Assembly: GCA_020852655.1 (NCBI GenBank)
Contig: JADZAI010000100.1
Span: 76,135-123,057 of the forward strand
Length of the DNA stretch: 46,923 nt
Direction: 5' to 3'
Source of the DNA: Alphaproteobacteria bacterium
GTDB lineage: Bacteria; Pseudomonadota; Alphaproteobacteria; Micropepsales; Micropepsaceae
Shown: piece by piece, positions 1 through 7,166 of the stretch
Layout of the letters: each line of letters starts with the position of its first letter
How positions within the stretch are numbered: position 1 is the stretch's first letter
Position numbers and translations under genes: made by a program
The notes under the pieces: model-generated
What the model was told of the DNA's origin: nothing
The model's input: only the letters and a program-made list of their open reading frames with translations
The model's database searches: none

Positions 1-195
1 CCCGACGTCATGCCGCCCTGGTTCCATTTCGGCTTTCGCCTCGCCACGCCGGAGGCGGTGCGCACCCTCCACGCCGCCCTGCCCGCGGATGCCATCGCCG
101 AACCGCTGAGCGACGCGCCCGACTTCACCGTCTTCCGCTGCCGCGACCCCGACGGCCACCTCATCGAAGTTTACTGGGAACCGCAGCCGGCGTGA
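1..195 (+). CDS. VOC (glyoxalase/bleomycin resistance) family protein, 3' end only
   Basis: The reading frame is open at the left edge, so only the C-terminal 64 or so residues are present. The visible part ends with the pattern typical of vicinal-oxygen-chelate domains: a phenylalanine-rich strand followed by FRCRDPDGHLIEVYWEP, where the final Glu is usually one of the metal ligands. Members bind a divalent metal and act as glyoxalases, dioxygenases or resistance proteins; substrate cannot be inferred here. A GTG at 192 overlaps its stop, but the next gene more likely starts at 228. Family call is fairly safe, function open. Confidence 0.7.
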   Translation, partial: PDVMPPWFHFGFRLATPEAVRTLHAALPADAIAEPLSDAPDFTVFRCRDPDGHLIEVYWEPQPA

Positions 196-202
196 CTTCG
201 AG

Positions 203-219
203 TGCTAGCAATGCTAGCA
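203..219 (+). promoter_or_regulatory. Twin TGCTAGCA boxes, probable operator of the FitAB-type module
   Basis: Two identical 8-base palindromes, TGCTAGCA at 203-210 and 212-219, are separated by one base and end 8 bases before the antitoxin ATG at 228. Ribbon-helix-helix antitoxins bind such short repeated sites next to their own promoter, so this is a likely autoregulatory operator. No good Shine-Dalgarno sequence lies before the ATG. The role is inferred from position and symmetry. Confidence 0.55.
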
Positions 220-227
220 TCTTTGCT

Positions 228-515
228 ATGGGCGCTATCACCATCCGAAATCTGAACGACGAGACCCAGCAGGGGCTGCGCGAACTCGCTGCCGAGAACG
301 GGCGCAGCATGGAGGCCGAGGTGCGGGCGATCCTCGATGCCGAAGTCGCCCGCCGCCAATGGCTTAGCGAAGAGGAGCGCGGCATGCTTTCGCCCGTTCA
401 GCAGACCGCCCTGACCCGACTGCGGAAGGCCTTTCGCGCCACCAAGGAGCGAACAGACCACAGCCATGTCGATGCATTCCTGCGCGAGCGTCGGCAGATG
501 TGGGGCGATACGTGA
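228..515 (+). CDS. FitA/VapB-like ribbon-helix-helix antitoxin
   Basis: A 95-residue protein if started at ATG 228, which places the GAITIRNLNDE strand right at the N-terminus as in FitA-type antitoxins; a GTG at 192 would add an implausible leader running through the operator. Residues about 2-40 form the ribbon-helix-helix DNA-binding unit (ITIRNL strand, then ENGRSMEAEVRAIL helix). The charged C-terminal half probably wraps the toxin. It overlaps the PIN toxin gene by four bases (GTGA), the usual translational coupling of these modules. It should neutralise the toxin and repress the operon through the TGCTAGCA boxes just upstream. Confidence 0.8.
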   Translation: MGAITIRNLNDETQQGLRELAAENGRSMEAEVRAILDAEVARRQWLSEEERGMLSPVQQTALTRLRKAFRATKERTDHSHVDAFLRERRQMWGDT

Positions 516-886
516 TCGTGGTAGACTCCTCGGCTCTGATCGCGATGCTTCGGCGCGAACCAGGCGGACGAAAAATACTCCCGCTGCTGTCGGAGTTGGT
601 GATTTCCGCAGTCAACCTGTCAGAGGTACTCGAAAGACAAGCGCCGGACATGGCCCCCGTCGATCTGGCCGAAGAACTGACCGCGCTCGGAATCGAGATT
701 GTGGCCGCAACACAAGCGCAAGCTGTCGTCGCGGCCGAGCTCAAGGCCATCAAGGTCAAGGGCGGCCTCTCGCTCGGTGACCGGTTTTGCCTCGCCCTCG
801 GCCGCGAGCGCGGCGCTAAAGTCGTCACCGCCGATCGCGCCTGGGTCGGGCTTCCACACGGCGTCGAAGTCGAATCCATTCGTTGA
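512..886 (+). CDS. PIN-domain toxin ribonuclease (VapC/FitB type)
   Basis: Started at GTG 512, which overlaps the antitoxin TGA as GTGA, this is a 124-residue protein opening with VIVVDSSALIAML, the normal PIN N-terminus; another GTG at 500 would add four residues. The acidic metal-binding residues are all present: Asp in VVDSS, Glu in LSEVLER, Asp in LSLGDRFCLALG and Asp in VVTADRAW. PIN toxins are Mg/Mn-dependent ribonucleases that cut tRNA or rRNA when the labile antitoxin is lost. The intact active site and coupled antitoxin suggest a working module. RNA target unknown. Confidence 0.88.
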   Translation: MIVVDSSALIAMLRREPGGRKILPLLSELVISAVNLSEVLERQAPDMAPVDLAEELTALGIEIVAATQAQAVVAAELKAIKVKGGLSLGDRFCLALGRERGAKVVTADRAWVGLPHGVEVESIR

Positions 887-965
887 CACCAAGGCCGGCG
901 GTTGACGGAGGAAGCGACCGTCGGCCCGTCCTGCTGCCCCTTTCCCCGCCCATTCGTCCGAAGCG

Positions 966-1994
966 ATGCAAAAGACCTTTCTCGCCTCCGTCCTGTCGTT
1001 CGCGCTCGTTGCGGCAGGCTGCACGCCGACCGTCGTGGCGCGCGGGCCCGACATCGCCCCGGCGGTGCTGGATGTTTCGCGCGAGCCCGAGAGCTTCACC
1101 ACGCGCGACGGGCTGAAGCTCGGCGTTTCGACCTGGCGCGCCGCGAATCCCCGTGCCGTCATCGTCGCGTTTCACGGCATGAACGACTATGCCGGCTTCA
1201 TCCGCGAGCCCGCTGCCTATTGGCAAGGCGAGGGCATCAGCACCTATGCGCTCGACCAGCGCGGCTTCGGCCGCTCGCCCAATCGCGGCCTCTGGGCGGG
1301 CGATGACGCGATGACCGGAGACGCCCGCGACTTCATCGCGCGCGTCCGCGCCGAGAATCCCGGCAAGCCGCTCTATCTCCTCGGCGAGAGCATGGGCGGG
1401 GCGGTCGTCATGGCGACGCTGGCCCGGCCCGATGCCCCGCACGCCGACGGCGTCATCCTCGTCGCGCCGGCGGTCTGGGGCTGGTCGACCATGAATTTCT
1501 GGTATCGCTCCGCGCTCTGGGTGGTCGCCCACACGCTGCCGTGGAAGCGGGTCACCGGCAGCGGCCTTTCCATCCAGCCCTCCGACAACATCGAGGCCCT
1601 GCGCGATCTCGGCCGTGACCCGCTCGTCATCAAGCCGACCCGCACCGACGCGGTCTACGGCCTCGTCGGCCTCATGGACGAAGCGATCCTCAACGCCTCA
1701 AGGGTGAAGGCGCCGGTGCTGCTGCTCTACGGCCAGAACGACCAGATCGTCCCGCGCTGGCCGATCCAGAAGCTGGTGGAGGCGATGAACCCCGCCCCGC
1801 GCATCGTGCTCTATCCCAGGGGCTACCATCTGCTGATGCGCGACCTCGGCCGCCAGCTCGTCTGGGACGATGTCCTCGCCTTTCTCGACGGCGCCGGCGG
1901 CAAGGCGCCCTCCGGCTACGAATTCGCGCGCCAGGACTTCATCAAGGGCAAGGTCTGGAAAATGCCGCCGGTGCGGGTCGCCAAGGCGCCCTGA
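966..1994 (+). CDS. Lysophospholipase-like alpha/beta hydrolase, predicted lipoprotein
   Basis: A 342-residue protein with a lipoprotein signal peptide ending in the lipobox LVAAGC (Cys19), so it is likely lipid-anchored in the envelope. The body is a serine aminopeptidase S33/Hydrolase_4 alpha/beta hydrolase: oxyanion region FHGMNDYAG, the DQRGFGRS strand-turn, nucleophile Ser142 in GESMGG, Asp259 in YGQNDQIVP and His288 in YPRGYHLLMRD, giving a complete catalytic triad. This pattern is typical of monoacylglycerol lipases and lysophospholipases; the true lipid or ester substrate is not visible. It stands alone, 79 bases after the toxin gene, and converges on the RES toxin gene with only 4 bases between stops. 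Confidence 0.82.
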   Translation: MQKTFLASVLSFALVAAGCTPTVVARGPDIAPAVLDVSREPESFTTRDGLKLGVSTWRAANPRAVIVAFHGMNDYAGFIREPAAYWQGEGISTYALDQRGFGRSPNRGLWAGDDAMTGDARDFIARVRAENPGKPLYLLGESMGGAVVMATLARPDAPHADGVILVAPAVWGWSTMNFWYRSALWVVAHTLPWKRVTGSGLSIQPSDNIEALRDLGRDPLVIKPTRTDAVYGLVGLMDEAILNASRVKAPVLLLYGQNDQIVPRWPIQKLVEAMNPAPRIVLYPRGYHLLMRDLGRQLVWDDVLAFLDGAGGKAPSGYEFARQDFIKGKVWKMPPVRVAKAP

Positions 1995-1998
1995 TCGC

Positions 1999-2517
1999 TC
2001 AGCGCCAGGAGAGCTGGTTCTTCGGCAGCTTGCCCGTGGGATCGTAGACGGCGATTTTGTGCGGGCGGTCGGCACCCCAGCGCCACAGAACGAGATTGTG
2101 GTCGTCCGCCGTGGCGCCGTTGGCAAAGCACGGCACGAGTATTCCGGCGGCGCCCTTCGCCCGCAGCCTGCGCACGACGCCCCATGAGGCGGGCTCCCGG
2201 CCGGCGATCAGGTCGTCCCCCCAGGGGCAGGCCAGCGCATCCAGCGCGACGCCGGCCGCGTCCCGTCCTTCCGCCGTCCGCAGGTCGGCGATGTCGTCGC
2301 AGTCGACGTCATAGCTGCACAGGACATAGGGCGTCAGGCGGTGCGCGAACCCGCCGGACATCTCGCGAAAGACCGTGCCGACGCTCAGCGAAAGGTAGAG
2401 CGCCTCGAGGCCGCGCCAGTTGAAGCGCCGTCCGCGCAGCGCAGCGCCGGCGCCCGACAGCGGCGACCACGACCAGTTGGGATCATGCGCCCGGAAACAC
2501 TCGCCCTGGAACCTCAA
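1999..2517 (-). CDS. RES-domain toxin (NAD+-degrading family)
   Basis: A 172-residue RES-family protein. The start is set by a TTG at 2517 whose TTGA overlaps the antitoxin stop; no in-frame ATG fits. The N-terminus reads CFRAHDPNWSWSPLSGAGA, then the hallmark RFN (Arg31), YLSLS (Tyr41) and REM (Glu52). The Arg-Tyr-Glu spacing of 10 and 11 residues matches characterised RES toxins that consume NAD+. A later FANGATADDHNLVLWRW segment completes the fold. Together with the Xre/MbcA-type protein upstream it forms a RES-Xre type II toxin-antitoxin pair. Catalysis is inferred from family knowledge; the rare TTG start may keep toxin output below antitoxin output. Confidence 0.85.
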   Translation of the reverse strand: MRFQGECFRAHDPNWSWSPLSGAGAALRGRRFNWRGLEALYLSLSVGTVFREMSGGFAHRLTPYVLCSYDVDCDDIADLRTAEGRDAAGVALDALACPWGDDLIAGREPASWGVVRRLRAKGAAGILVPCFANGATADDHNLVLWRWGADRPHKIAVYDPTGKLPKNQLSWR

Positions 2518-2933
2518 GCATATCCGCCGGTTGCGAGGTGGTCGACATAGTCGCGTACCGCGGTCGCCTCGCCGGACTTGACCAGCGCTTCCGCCGTGCG
2601 GCCGCCGAAGGCGGGAATGGGCTCCGCACGGTACCAGGCCATCGCCTGCGCCGCGCCGCCGGCCCAGCCCTGTACGAGATTGATGATCTCCAGCATTTCG
2701 CGGACCCGGCTCTGCGCCTTCGGGCCGCCGCGCCGGCTGGTCTTCTGGAACACTTCGCGGGCGAGGCCGGCCGTTTCGGCGAGTTGAGCCTTCGACATGT
2801 GGAAGGTCTCGGCAACATCCTCGACGTTCACGGCACCGTCCTCGTCCAGCACATGCGCGAGCGAAAAGCGGTTGGCCCCGAGCGCGACTTCGTAGCGCGC
2901 CCGGCTTTCCCGGACTCCCACGATTTTGGCCAT
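2514..2933 (-). CDS. Xre/MbcA/ParS-type antitoxin (DUF2384), partner of RES toxin
   Basis: A 139-residue antitoxin. An N-terminal helix-turn-helix-like region (about 30-75, VEDVAETFHMSKAQLAETAGL) is followed by the C-terminal toxin-binding domain (about 80-135), with the MLEIINLVQGWAGG helix and the PIPAFGGRTAEALVKSGEA motif that is diagnostic for DUF2384/MbcA-ParS proteins. It should cap the RES active site and repress the operon. ATG at 2933 follows an AT-rich leader that carries an inverted repeat. The stop overlaps the toxin start by four bases, so antitoxin is translated first. Confidence 0.87.
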   Translation of the reverse strand: MAKIVGVRESRARYEVALGANRFSLAHVLDEDGAVNVEDVAETFHMSKAQLAETAGLAREVFQKTSRRGGPKAQSRVREMLEIINLVQGWAGGAAQAMAWYRAEPIPAFGGRTAEALVKSGEATAVRDYVDHLATGGYA

Positions 2934-2942
2934 TGATTTTCC

Positions 2943-3006
2943 TGCCTATCTTTTGCCTGAAAATACGGTCAAAATATAGGCACATCCACCCCCAAACACA
3001 AGCCCA
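2943..3006 (-). promoter_or_regulatory. Promoter/operator of the RES-Xre operon
   Basis: Reading the minus strand upstream of the antitoxin there is a TTGTGT -35-like hexamer, a 17-base spacer and a TATATT -10-like hexamer. A perfect 7-base inverted repeat (TGCCTAT at 2943-2949, ATAGGCA at 2976-2982) covers the -10 and the leader. This fits autorepression by the HTH antitoxin. The stretch is far more AT-rich than its surroundings. Sites were picked by eye. Confidence 0.45.
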
Positions 3007-3010
3007 AATC

Positions 3011-3655
3011 TCAAGGTTGCGCGTACACCACCCCGCCCATGATCGCCCCGTAGTGGCAGATCGCCGCGGCCAGCACGAAGACATGCCAGACGGCATTGGA
3101 GAATTTGAGGCTGTCCCACTGATGGAAGATCACGCCGATGCTGTAGAGCACGCCGCCGAGCGCCAGCATCACCGCCGCGCCCATCGGCAGCTCCGCGATC
3201 TGCTGCGCCAGGATCGCCGCCCCGCCCCAGCCGAGCGCCAGATACAGCCAGATCATTGCCCGCTCGTAGCGGCCCGGCCGGAAGAGCTTGATGCCCGCGG
3301 CCGCGAGGGCGACCACCCACAGCACGACCAGTTCGACGATGCGCCAGCCTTCCGGCCCCTGCAATGCGAAGGGCGTGCAGGAGCCCGCGATCATCACGAA
3401 GATCGCCGCGTGATCCATGCGCCGCAGCCACGAGGTCCGCTGCGCCGGCTGGAAGATGTTGTAGATCGCCGAACAGGTCAGCATCGCGACGAGGCCGGCC
3501 GAGTAGATCGAGACGGTGACGATCGGCGTCGCCCGCCCCTGAAGGCTCGCCAGCACGATCAGCACCGCAGCCCCGATGATGCCGAAGGCAAGGCCCGCCG
3601 CATGCACGGCAAGGTCGGCCAGATACTCGTCGCGGGAGATCGACCGCACGTCCAT
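3011..3655 (-). CDS. Hemolysin III / PAQR-family seven-helix membrane protein
   Basis: A 214-residue protein from ATG 3655; an in-frame ATG at 3718 would add 21 residues and neither has a clear ribosome binding site. It has about seven hydrophobic helices and the PAQR/HlyIII motifs: E-x4-D-x2-VHAAG near the N-terminus, MDHAAIFVMIAGSCTPF in the middle and WHVFVLAAAICHY near the end. The scattered His and Asp residues form a Zn site in this family, and some members have hydrolase or ceramidase-like activity. Bacterial homologues are usually labelled YqfA or hemolysin III without proven haemolysis. Inner membrane; substrate unknown. Confidence 0.85.
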   Translation of the reverse strand: MDVRSISRDEYLADLAVHAAGLAFGIIGAAVLIVLASLQGRATPIVTVSIYSAGLVAMLTCSAIYNIFQPAQRTSWLRRMDHAAIFVMIAGSCTPFALQGPEGWRIVELVVLWVVALAAAGIKLFRPGRYERAMIWLYLALGWGGAAILAQQIAELPMGAAVMLALGGVLYSIGVIFHQWDSLKFSNAVWHVFVLAAAICHYGAIMGGVVYAQP

Positions 3656-3944
3656 GGCGGCAGATTTGACCGGGGTGCAGGCGCGCGGCAAGGCCGCCGG
3701 AAATTTCATTTCCGTCATCCGGCGGCGCGCAAGAGGGCCATCAAGCTTCCGCCCGGCCGCAGCGCCTCGAACGGTCGACCGGCTTTTCGTATGCAATCTG
3801 CCGCCAACCCTGGCTCTGGCGTACGCCGCGCGCCGGTACGCTGTCACCGCGCCGCATCAGCCCGCTATCGGCCTGATTTGCGCCCTGCGCCATCCATCAG
3901 CCTGTTGCGCCGCCGCAATTCAGAACATGTTTTCGGGATTCGCA

Positions 3945-3975
3945 GGCCGGTTTTGCGATGCGATGCAAAACGGCC
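3945..3975 (+). repeat. Imperfect hairpin upstream of the TonB receptor
   Basis: GGCC, one bulged G, then GTTTTGC (3945-3956) pairs with GCAAAACGGCC (3965-3975) around an 8-base loop GATGCGAT. It could be an operator or transcript structure. No U-tract follows, so it is not an obvious terminator. Confidence 0.35.
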
Positions 3976-4056
3976 ACGCCGGACGGCATCTCGCCGCGAT
4001 TTTTCGAATTTGCATCCATCCTCACTTGATCGTACTCCTTATTATGCTAAGCGATA

Positions 4057-4073
4057 TGTCAGATTAGCTGACA
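4057..4073. promoter_or_regulatory. Perfect inverted repeat TGTCAG-N5-CTGACA before the receptor gene
   Basis: TGTCAG (4057-4062) and CTGACA (4068-4073) are separated by ATTAG, 65 bases before the receptor start. Size and symmetry fit a TetR- or GntR-type operator. No regulator gene is adjacent, so the cognate protein is unknown. Confidence 0.4.
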
Positions 4074-4138
4074 GAACAGGGGCGGTGGTCGACGTTCGGC
4101 GCCGCTCGAACGATGGCTTTGTCCTAGGGGGAATCGCG

Positions 4139-6391
4139 ATGGTCCGGCGTACGCCACACAAATATCTTCTGATGTCTGCGGTGAGCGCGCTTACGCTCGC
4201 CGGCGCCGCCTTCGCGCAGAACCCGCCGGCGGCCGACGACAGCGAAGAGATCGTCGTCACCGCGCAGAAGCGCGAACAGAAGCTCCAGGACGTGCCGGTG
4301 GCGGTCAGCGCCTTCACGGCGAAGACGCTGGAAAACCAGGCGACGATCAGCCTGCTCAACCTCTCGGCCAAGGCGCCGAACGTGATTCTCCAGCCGGTCG
4401 GCTATTCGCCCTTCGCCAGCATGTTCTACATCCGCGGCCTCGGCTTCCAGGACGTCGAGTCCAGCTTCGAGCCGTCGGTCGGCACCGAGGTCAACGGCGT
4501 CTACCTCACCCGCAACAGCGGCGCGCTGATGGACTTCTTCGACATCGAGTCCGTCGAAATCCTGCGCGGCCCCCAGGGCACGCTCTACGGCCGCAACACG
4601 ATCGGCGGCCTCGTCAGCGTCCGCACCAAGCGCCCCGACGGCGCGTTCAACGGCAATGCCCAGGTGACCGTCGGCGACCACGGCCGCAAGGAAGGCCGCT
4701 TCGGGATGAACTTCCCGATCAGCGACACGCTCTCGGGCCGCATCTCGCTGCTCTACAAGAAGTATGACGGTTACAACTACAACGTCACGCAGGACCGCGA
4801 CGAGGGCTTCCAGGAAACGGTGGCGGGCCGCGCGACCTTCCATTGGCAGCCGACCGAGAAGTTCGATGCGACGCTGATCCTCGACCGCGACCACGAGCAC
4901 GGCTCGGGCGCCTCGATGCGCAATGCCGGCCTGCCGGGCAACTCCTTCACCTCGCTGTCGCCGACCGACGGCCCGGCCTACCACACCTATGGCGACGTGC
5001 CGATCTTCTCGCGCGTCAAGACCTGGGGCGCGACGCTGGAGATGAACTACGACGTCGGCATCGGCACGGTGACGTCGGTCACCGGCTATCGCAAGTTCGA
5101 CGACCATCTGACGTCCGACTACGACGCCGGCGCCAGTTCGCTGGCCTTCTTCCACGGCGAGCGCATCCAGTCCCATCATCAGTTCAGCGAAGAACTGCGC
5201 ATCGCGTCGAACGGCGACGGTCGGCTGAACTATGTGTTCGGCGTCTACTTCCTCGACCAAAGCTACAAGATCTCGAACGACCAGAACGCCAAGCTGTTCA
5301 TCCCCGGCCTCGGCTCGATCTGGATCATCAACGACGCCCAGCGCGCCTCGCAGGACAACACTGCCGTCGCGGTGTTCGGCCAGCTCGACTACAACGTCAC
5401 CGAAAAGCTCATCGTGACGGTCGGCGGCCGTTATTCCTACGAAGAGAAGGACTTCACCAACGATCCGCTCGACCCGGTCAATCCCTTCACCGGCAACAAG
5501 CTGCCGATCGTGACGGATGCCGACAAGGCGGCGTATCTGGAGCGCTCGTTCAAGGACGACTGGACCAAGTTCACGCCGAAGGTCGGCATTTCCTACAAGT
5601 TCAACGACGACGTGATGGCCTATGCCCAGTGGCAGCAGGGCCTGCGTTCGGGCGGCTTCAATGGCCGCGCCAACACGCAGAGCGCCGTCGGGCCGTTCGG
5701 CACAGAGACCGTCGACGCCTACGAAATCGGCCTGAAGACGACGCTCGCCGACGGCAAGCTGCGCTTCAACCTCGCCGCCTTCCGCAACGACTACTCCGAC
5801 GTCCAGACCGGCACGCAGGGTGAAATCCGCGACGCCACCGGCGCCGTCATCGGCTTCCAGTCGATCGTCGTCAACGCGGCGTCGCAACGGATCGACGGCG
5901 TCGAACTCGAGGCGAACTGGTCGGTCAGCGACGACTTCACGGTGAACTTCAACGCCGGCTGGCTCGACGCGCGCTACACCGACTACATCGCCGACCTCAC
6001 GTCGGACGGCGTCGCGAACCCGACCGACAACACCGACCTGCCGCTGCCCTTCGCCCCGAAGTGGTCGGGTTCGCTCGGCGCCACCTGGTCGCACGACTTC
6101 CAGTTCGGCACGATCACCGTCAACGGCAACGCCGTCTACATGGACGACGTCTACACCAGCAGCGGCACGATCAACCGCACGTCCGACGTCTTCATCCGCA
6201 AGGCCAACACGCTGTTCGATGCGACGATCACCTATGAATCGCCGGACCAGATGTGGCGCGTTTCGCTGTGGGGCAAGAACCTCGCCGACAAGCTCTACAT
6301 CAACAACACGTTCGGCCTGGGCGCCCTCGGCAATCTGCGCATCTACGCGCCGCCGATGACCTGGGGCCTCGATGTCGGCGTCAGCTTCTAG
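4139..6391 (+). CDS. TonB-dependent outer-membrane receptor
   Basis: A 750-residue receptor. ATG 4139 follows AGGGGG at good spacing, although the frame is open far upstream. The signal peptide (about 1-28) is MVRRTPHKYLLMSAVS through AAFAQ. It is followed by the TonB box EEIVVTAQKRE, the plug domain (about 40-165, with IRGLGFQ, VEILRGPQGTLYGRNTIGG) and a 22-strand beta barrel ending in an aromatic residue (GLDVGVSF). It imports a scarce ligand across the outer membrane using TonB-ExbBD energy. The plug and barrel resemble the large uncharacterised receptor group of sphingomonads and caulobacters rather than a known siderophore or B12 receptor. Its stop interlocks with the convergent GNAT gene (CTAG). 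Confidence 0.93.
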   Translation: MVRRTPHKYLLMSAVSALTLAGAAFAQNPPAADDSEEIVVTAQKREQKLQDVPVAVSAFTAKTLENQATISLLNLSAKAPNVILQPVGYSPFASMFYIRGLGFQDVESSFEPSVGTEVNGVYLTRNSGALMDFFDIESVEILRGPQGTLYGRNTIGGLVSVRTKRPDGAFNGNAQVTVGDHGRKEGRFGMNFPISDTLSGRISLLYKKYDGYNYNVTQDRDEGFQETVAGRATFHWQPTEKFDATLILDRDHEHGSGASMRNAGLPGNSFTSLSPTDGPAYHTYGDVPIFSRVKTWGATLEMNYDVGIGTVTSVTGYRKFDDHLTSDYDAGASSLAFFHGERIQSHHQFSEELRIASNGDGRLNYVFGVYFLDQSYKISNDQNAKLFIPGLGSIWIINDAQRASQDNTAVAVFGQLDYNVTEKLIVTVGGRYSYEEKDFTNDPLDPVNPFTGNKLPIVTDADKAAYLERSFKDDWTKFTPKVGISYKFNDDVMAYAQWQQGLRSGGFNGRANTQSAVGPFGTETVDAYEIGLKTTLADGKLRFNLAAFRNDYSDVQTGTQGEIRDATGAVIGFQSIVVNAASQRIDGVELEANWSVSDDFTVNFNAGWLDARYTDYIADLTSDGVANPTDNTDLPLPFAPKWSGSLGATWSHDFQFGTITVNGNAVYMDDVYTSSGTINRTSDVFIRKANTLFDATITYESPDQMWRVSLWGKNLADKLYINNTFGLGALGNLRIYAPPMTWGLDVGVSF

Positions 6392-7125
6392 GACGGCGCG
6401 ACGCGGTACCAATAGGCGCCGGCGGCCCTGAAGCCGGCGCCTTCATAGAGCCGGCGCGCGGGCGCGTTGGTCTCGACGACCTGGAGCCACAGTGTCGTCG
6501 CGCCCTGCCCCGCCGCCCAGGCTTCGATCCCCGTGAGCACAGCGAGGCCGCCACCGCGGCCTCGTTTCGTTTCATGCGTCGCCATGCATTCGATGCCGCA
6601 ATAGCGGCCTTCCGCGACCGCCAGCCCCACGCCCGAAGGCGCCCCATCGACCGACGCGACGAGGAAACGCCGCGGCCGCGGCAGGCCCGCGATGATCGCC
6701 GGCGCCGTGGCGCGACGGTCGGGCGTCACGGTCGAGAGATACACGTCCAGCCATTCCGGCGGCAGATCGTCATGTCCGGCGACGCCGGCCGGCATCGTCA
6801 CAGCCGTTACCGGCTTCAGCATCAGCAGCGTGCGGTCGACCACGCGATAGCCGCGCCGCTCCAGCCGTCGGTCGAGATCGCCCGGCACCGAGACATCCAA
6901 GATCTGGAACACCGGCGTCAGCCCGCGCCCGCGATAGTCCGCCTCCGCCGCCGCGATCGCCGCCTCCGTGTCGGCGCCGGACCAGCGCAGCGTCTGCACC
7001 GAATTCGCCCGCTTGCTGCCGCCGCCCGAGAAGCGCAGCAGCCAGCCGTCGCACCGCAATTCCTCGCGATGCGGCCAGGCCCGCGCCGCGATCTCTTCCA
7101 GCGCGCGCCGTTCGTCGTCGGTCAT
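6388..7125 (-). CDS. GNAT N-acetyltransferase, Rv0428c-like
   Basis: A 245-residue protein. ATG 7125 is preferred because GGAGGGG lies just upstream; a start at 7173 would add 16 residues. The N-terminal part has AWPHREELRCDGWLLRFSGG and KRANSVQTL, as in Rv0428c-like acetyltransferases, while the C-terminal GNAT core carries an ETKRGRGGGLAVL acetyl-CoA loop and the LWLQVVETNAPARRLYEGAGF ending typical of the fold. It transfers acetyl from acetyl-CoA to an unknown amine. It diverges from the adenylate cyclase gene over 41 bases and overlaps the TonB receptor stop. Confidence 0.8.
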   Translation of the reverse strand: MTDDERRALEEIAARAWPHREELRCDGWLLRFSGGGSKRANSVQTLRWSGADTEAAIAAAEADYRGRGLTPVFQILDVSVPGDLDRRLERRGYRVVDRTLLMLKPVTAVTMPAGVAGHDDLPPEWLDVYLSTVTPDRRATAPAIIAGLPRPRRFLVASVDGAPSGVGLAVAEGRYCGIECMATHETKRGRGGGLAVLTGIEAWAAGQGATTLWLQVVETNAPARRLYEGAGFRAAGAYWYRVAPS

Positions 7126-7166
7126 AAGCTTGCCCCTCCGCGGTTCTTGGCAGAACGTCTCGGCCG

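Larger units (their letters stand above)
3719..4138. other. 420-base leader/intergenic region before the TonB receptor
   Basis: No convincing gene. The part from about 3900 is less GC-rich than its neighbours and holds two symmetric elements described separately: a hairpin at 3945-3975 and an inverted repeat at 4057-4073. An AGGGGG ribosome binding site (4126-4131) serves the receptor. I could not place a clean sigma-70 promoter. Confidence 0.5.

Noticed and set aside
2933..4138. N-terminal extension of the TonB receptor frame
   Set aside because: The signal peptide, TonB box and ribosome binding site fix the start at 4139; the extension overlaps the PAQR gene.
4124..6412. 762-codon open frame on the minus strand opposite the TonB receptor
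   Set aside because: It mirrors the receptor gene, its composition is Val/Glu/Arg-rich with no domain, and GC-rich coding DNA often leaves such frames open.
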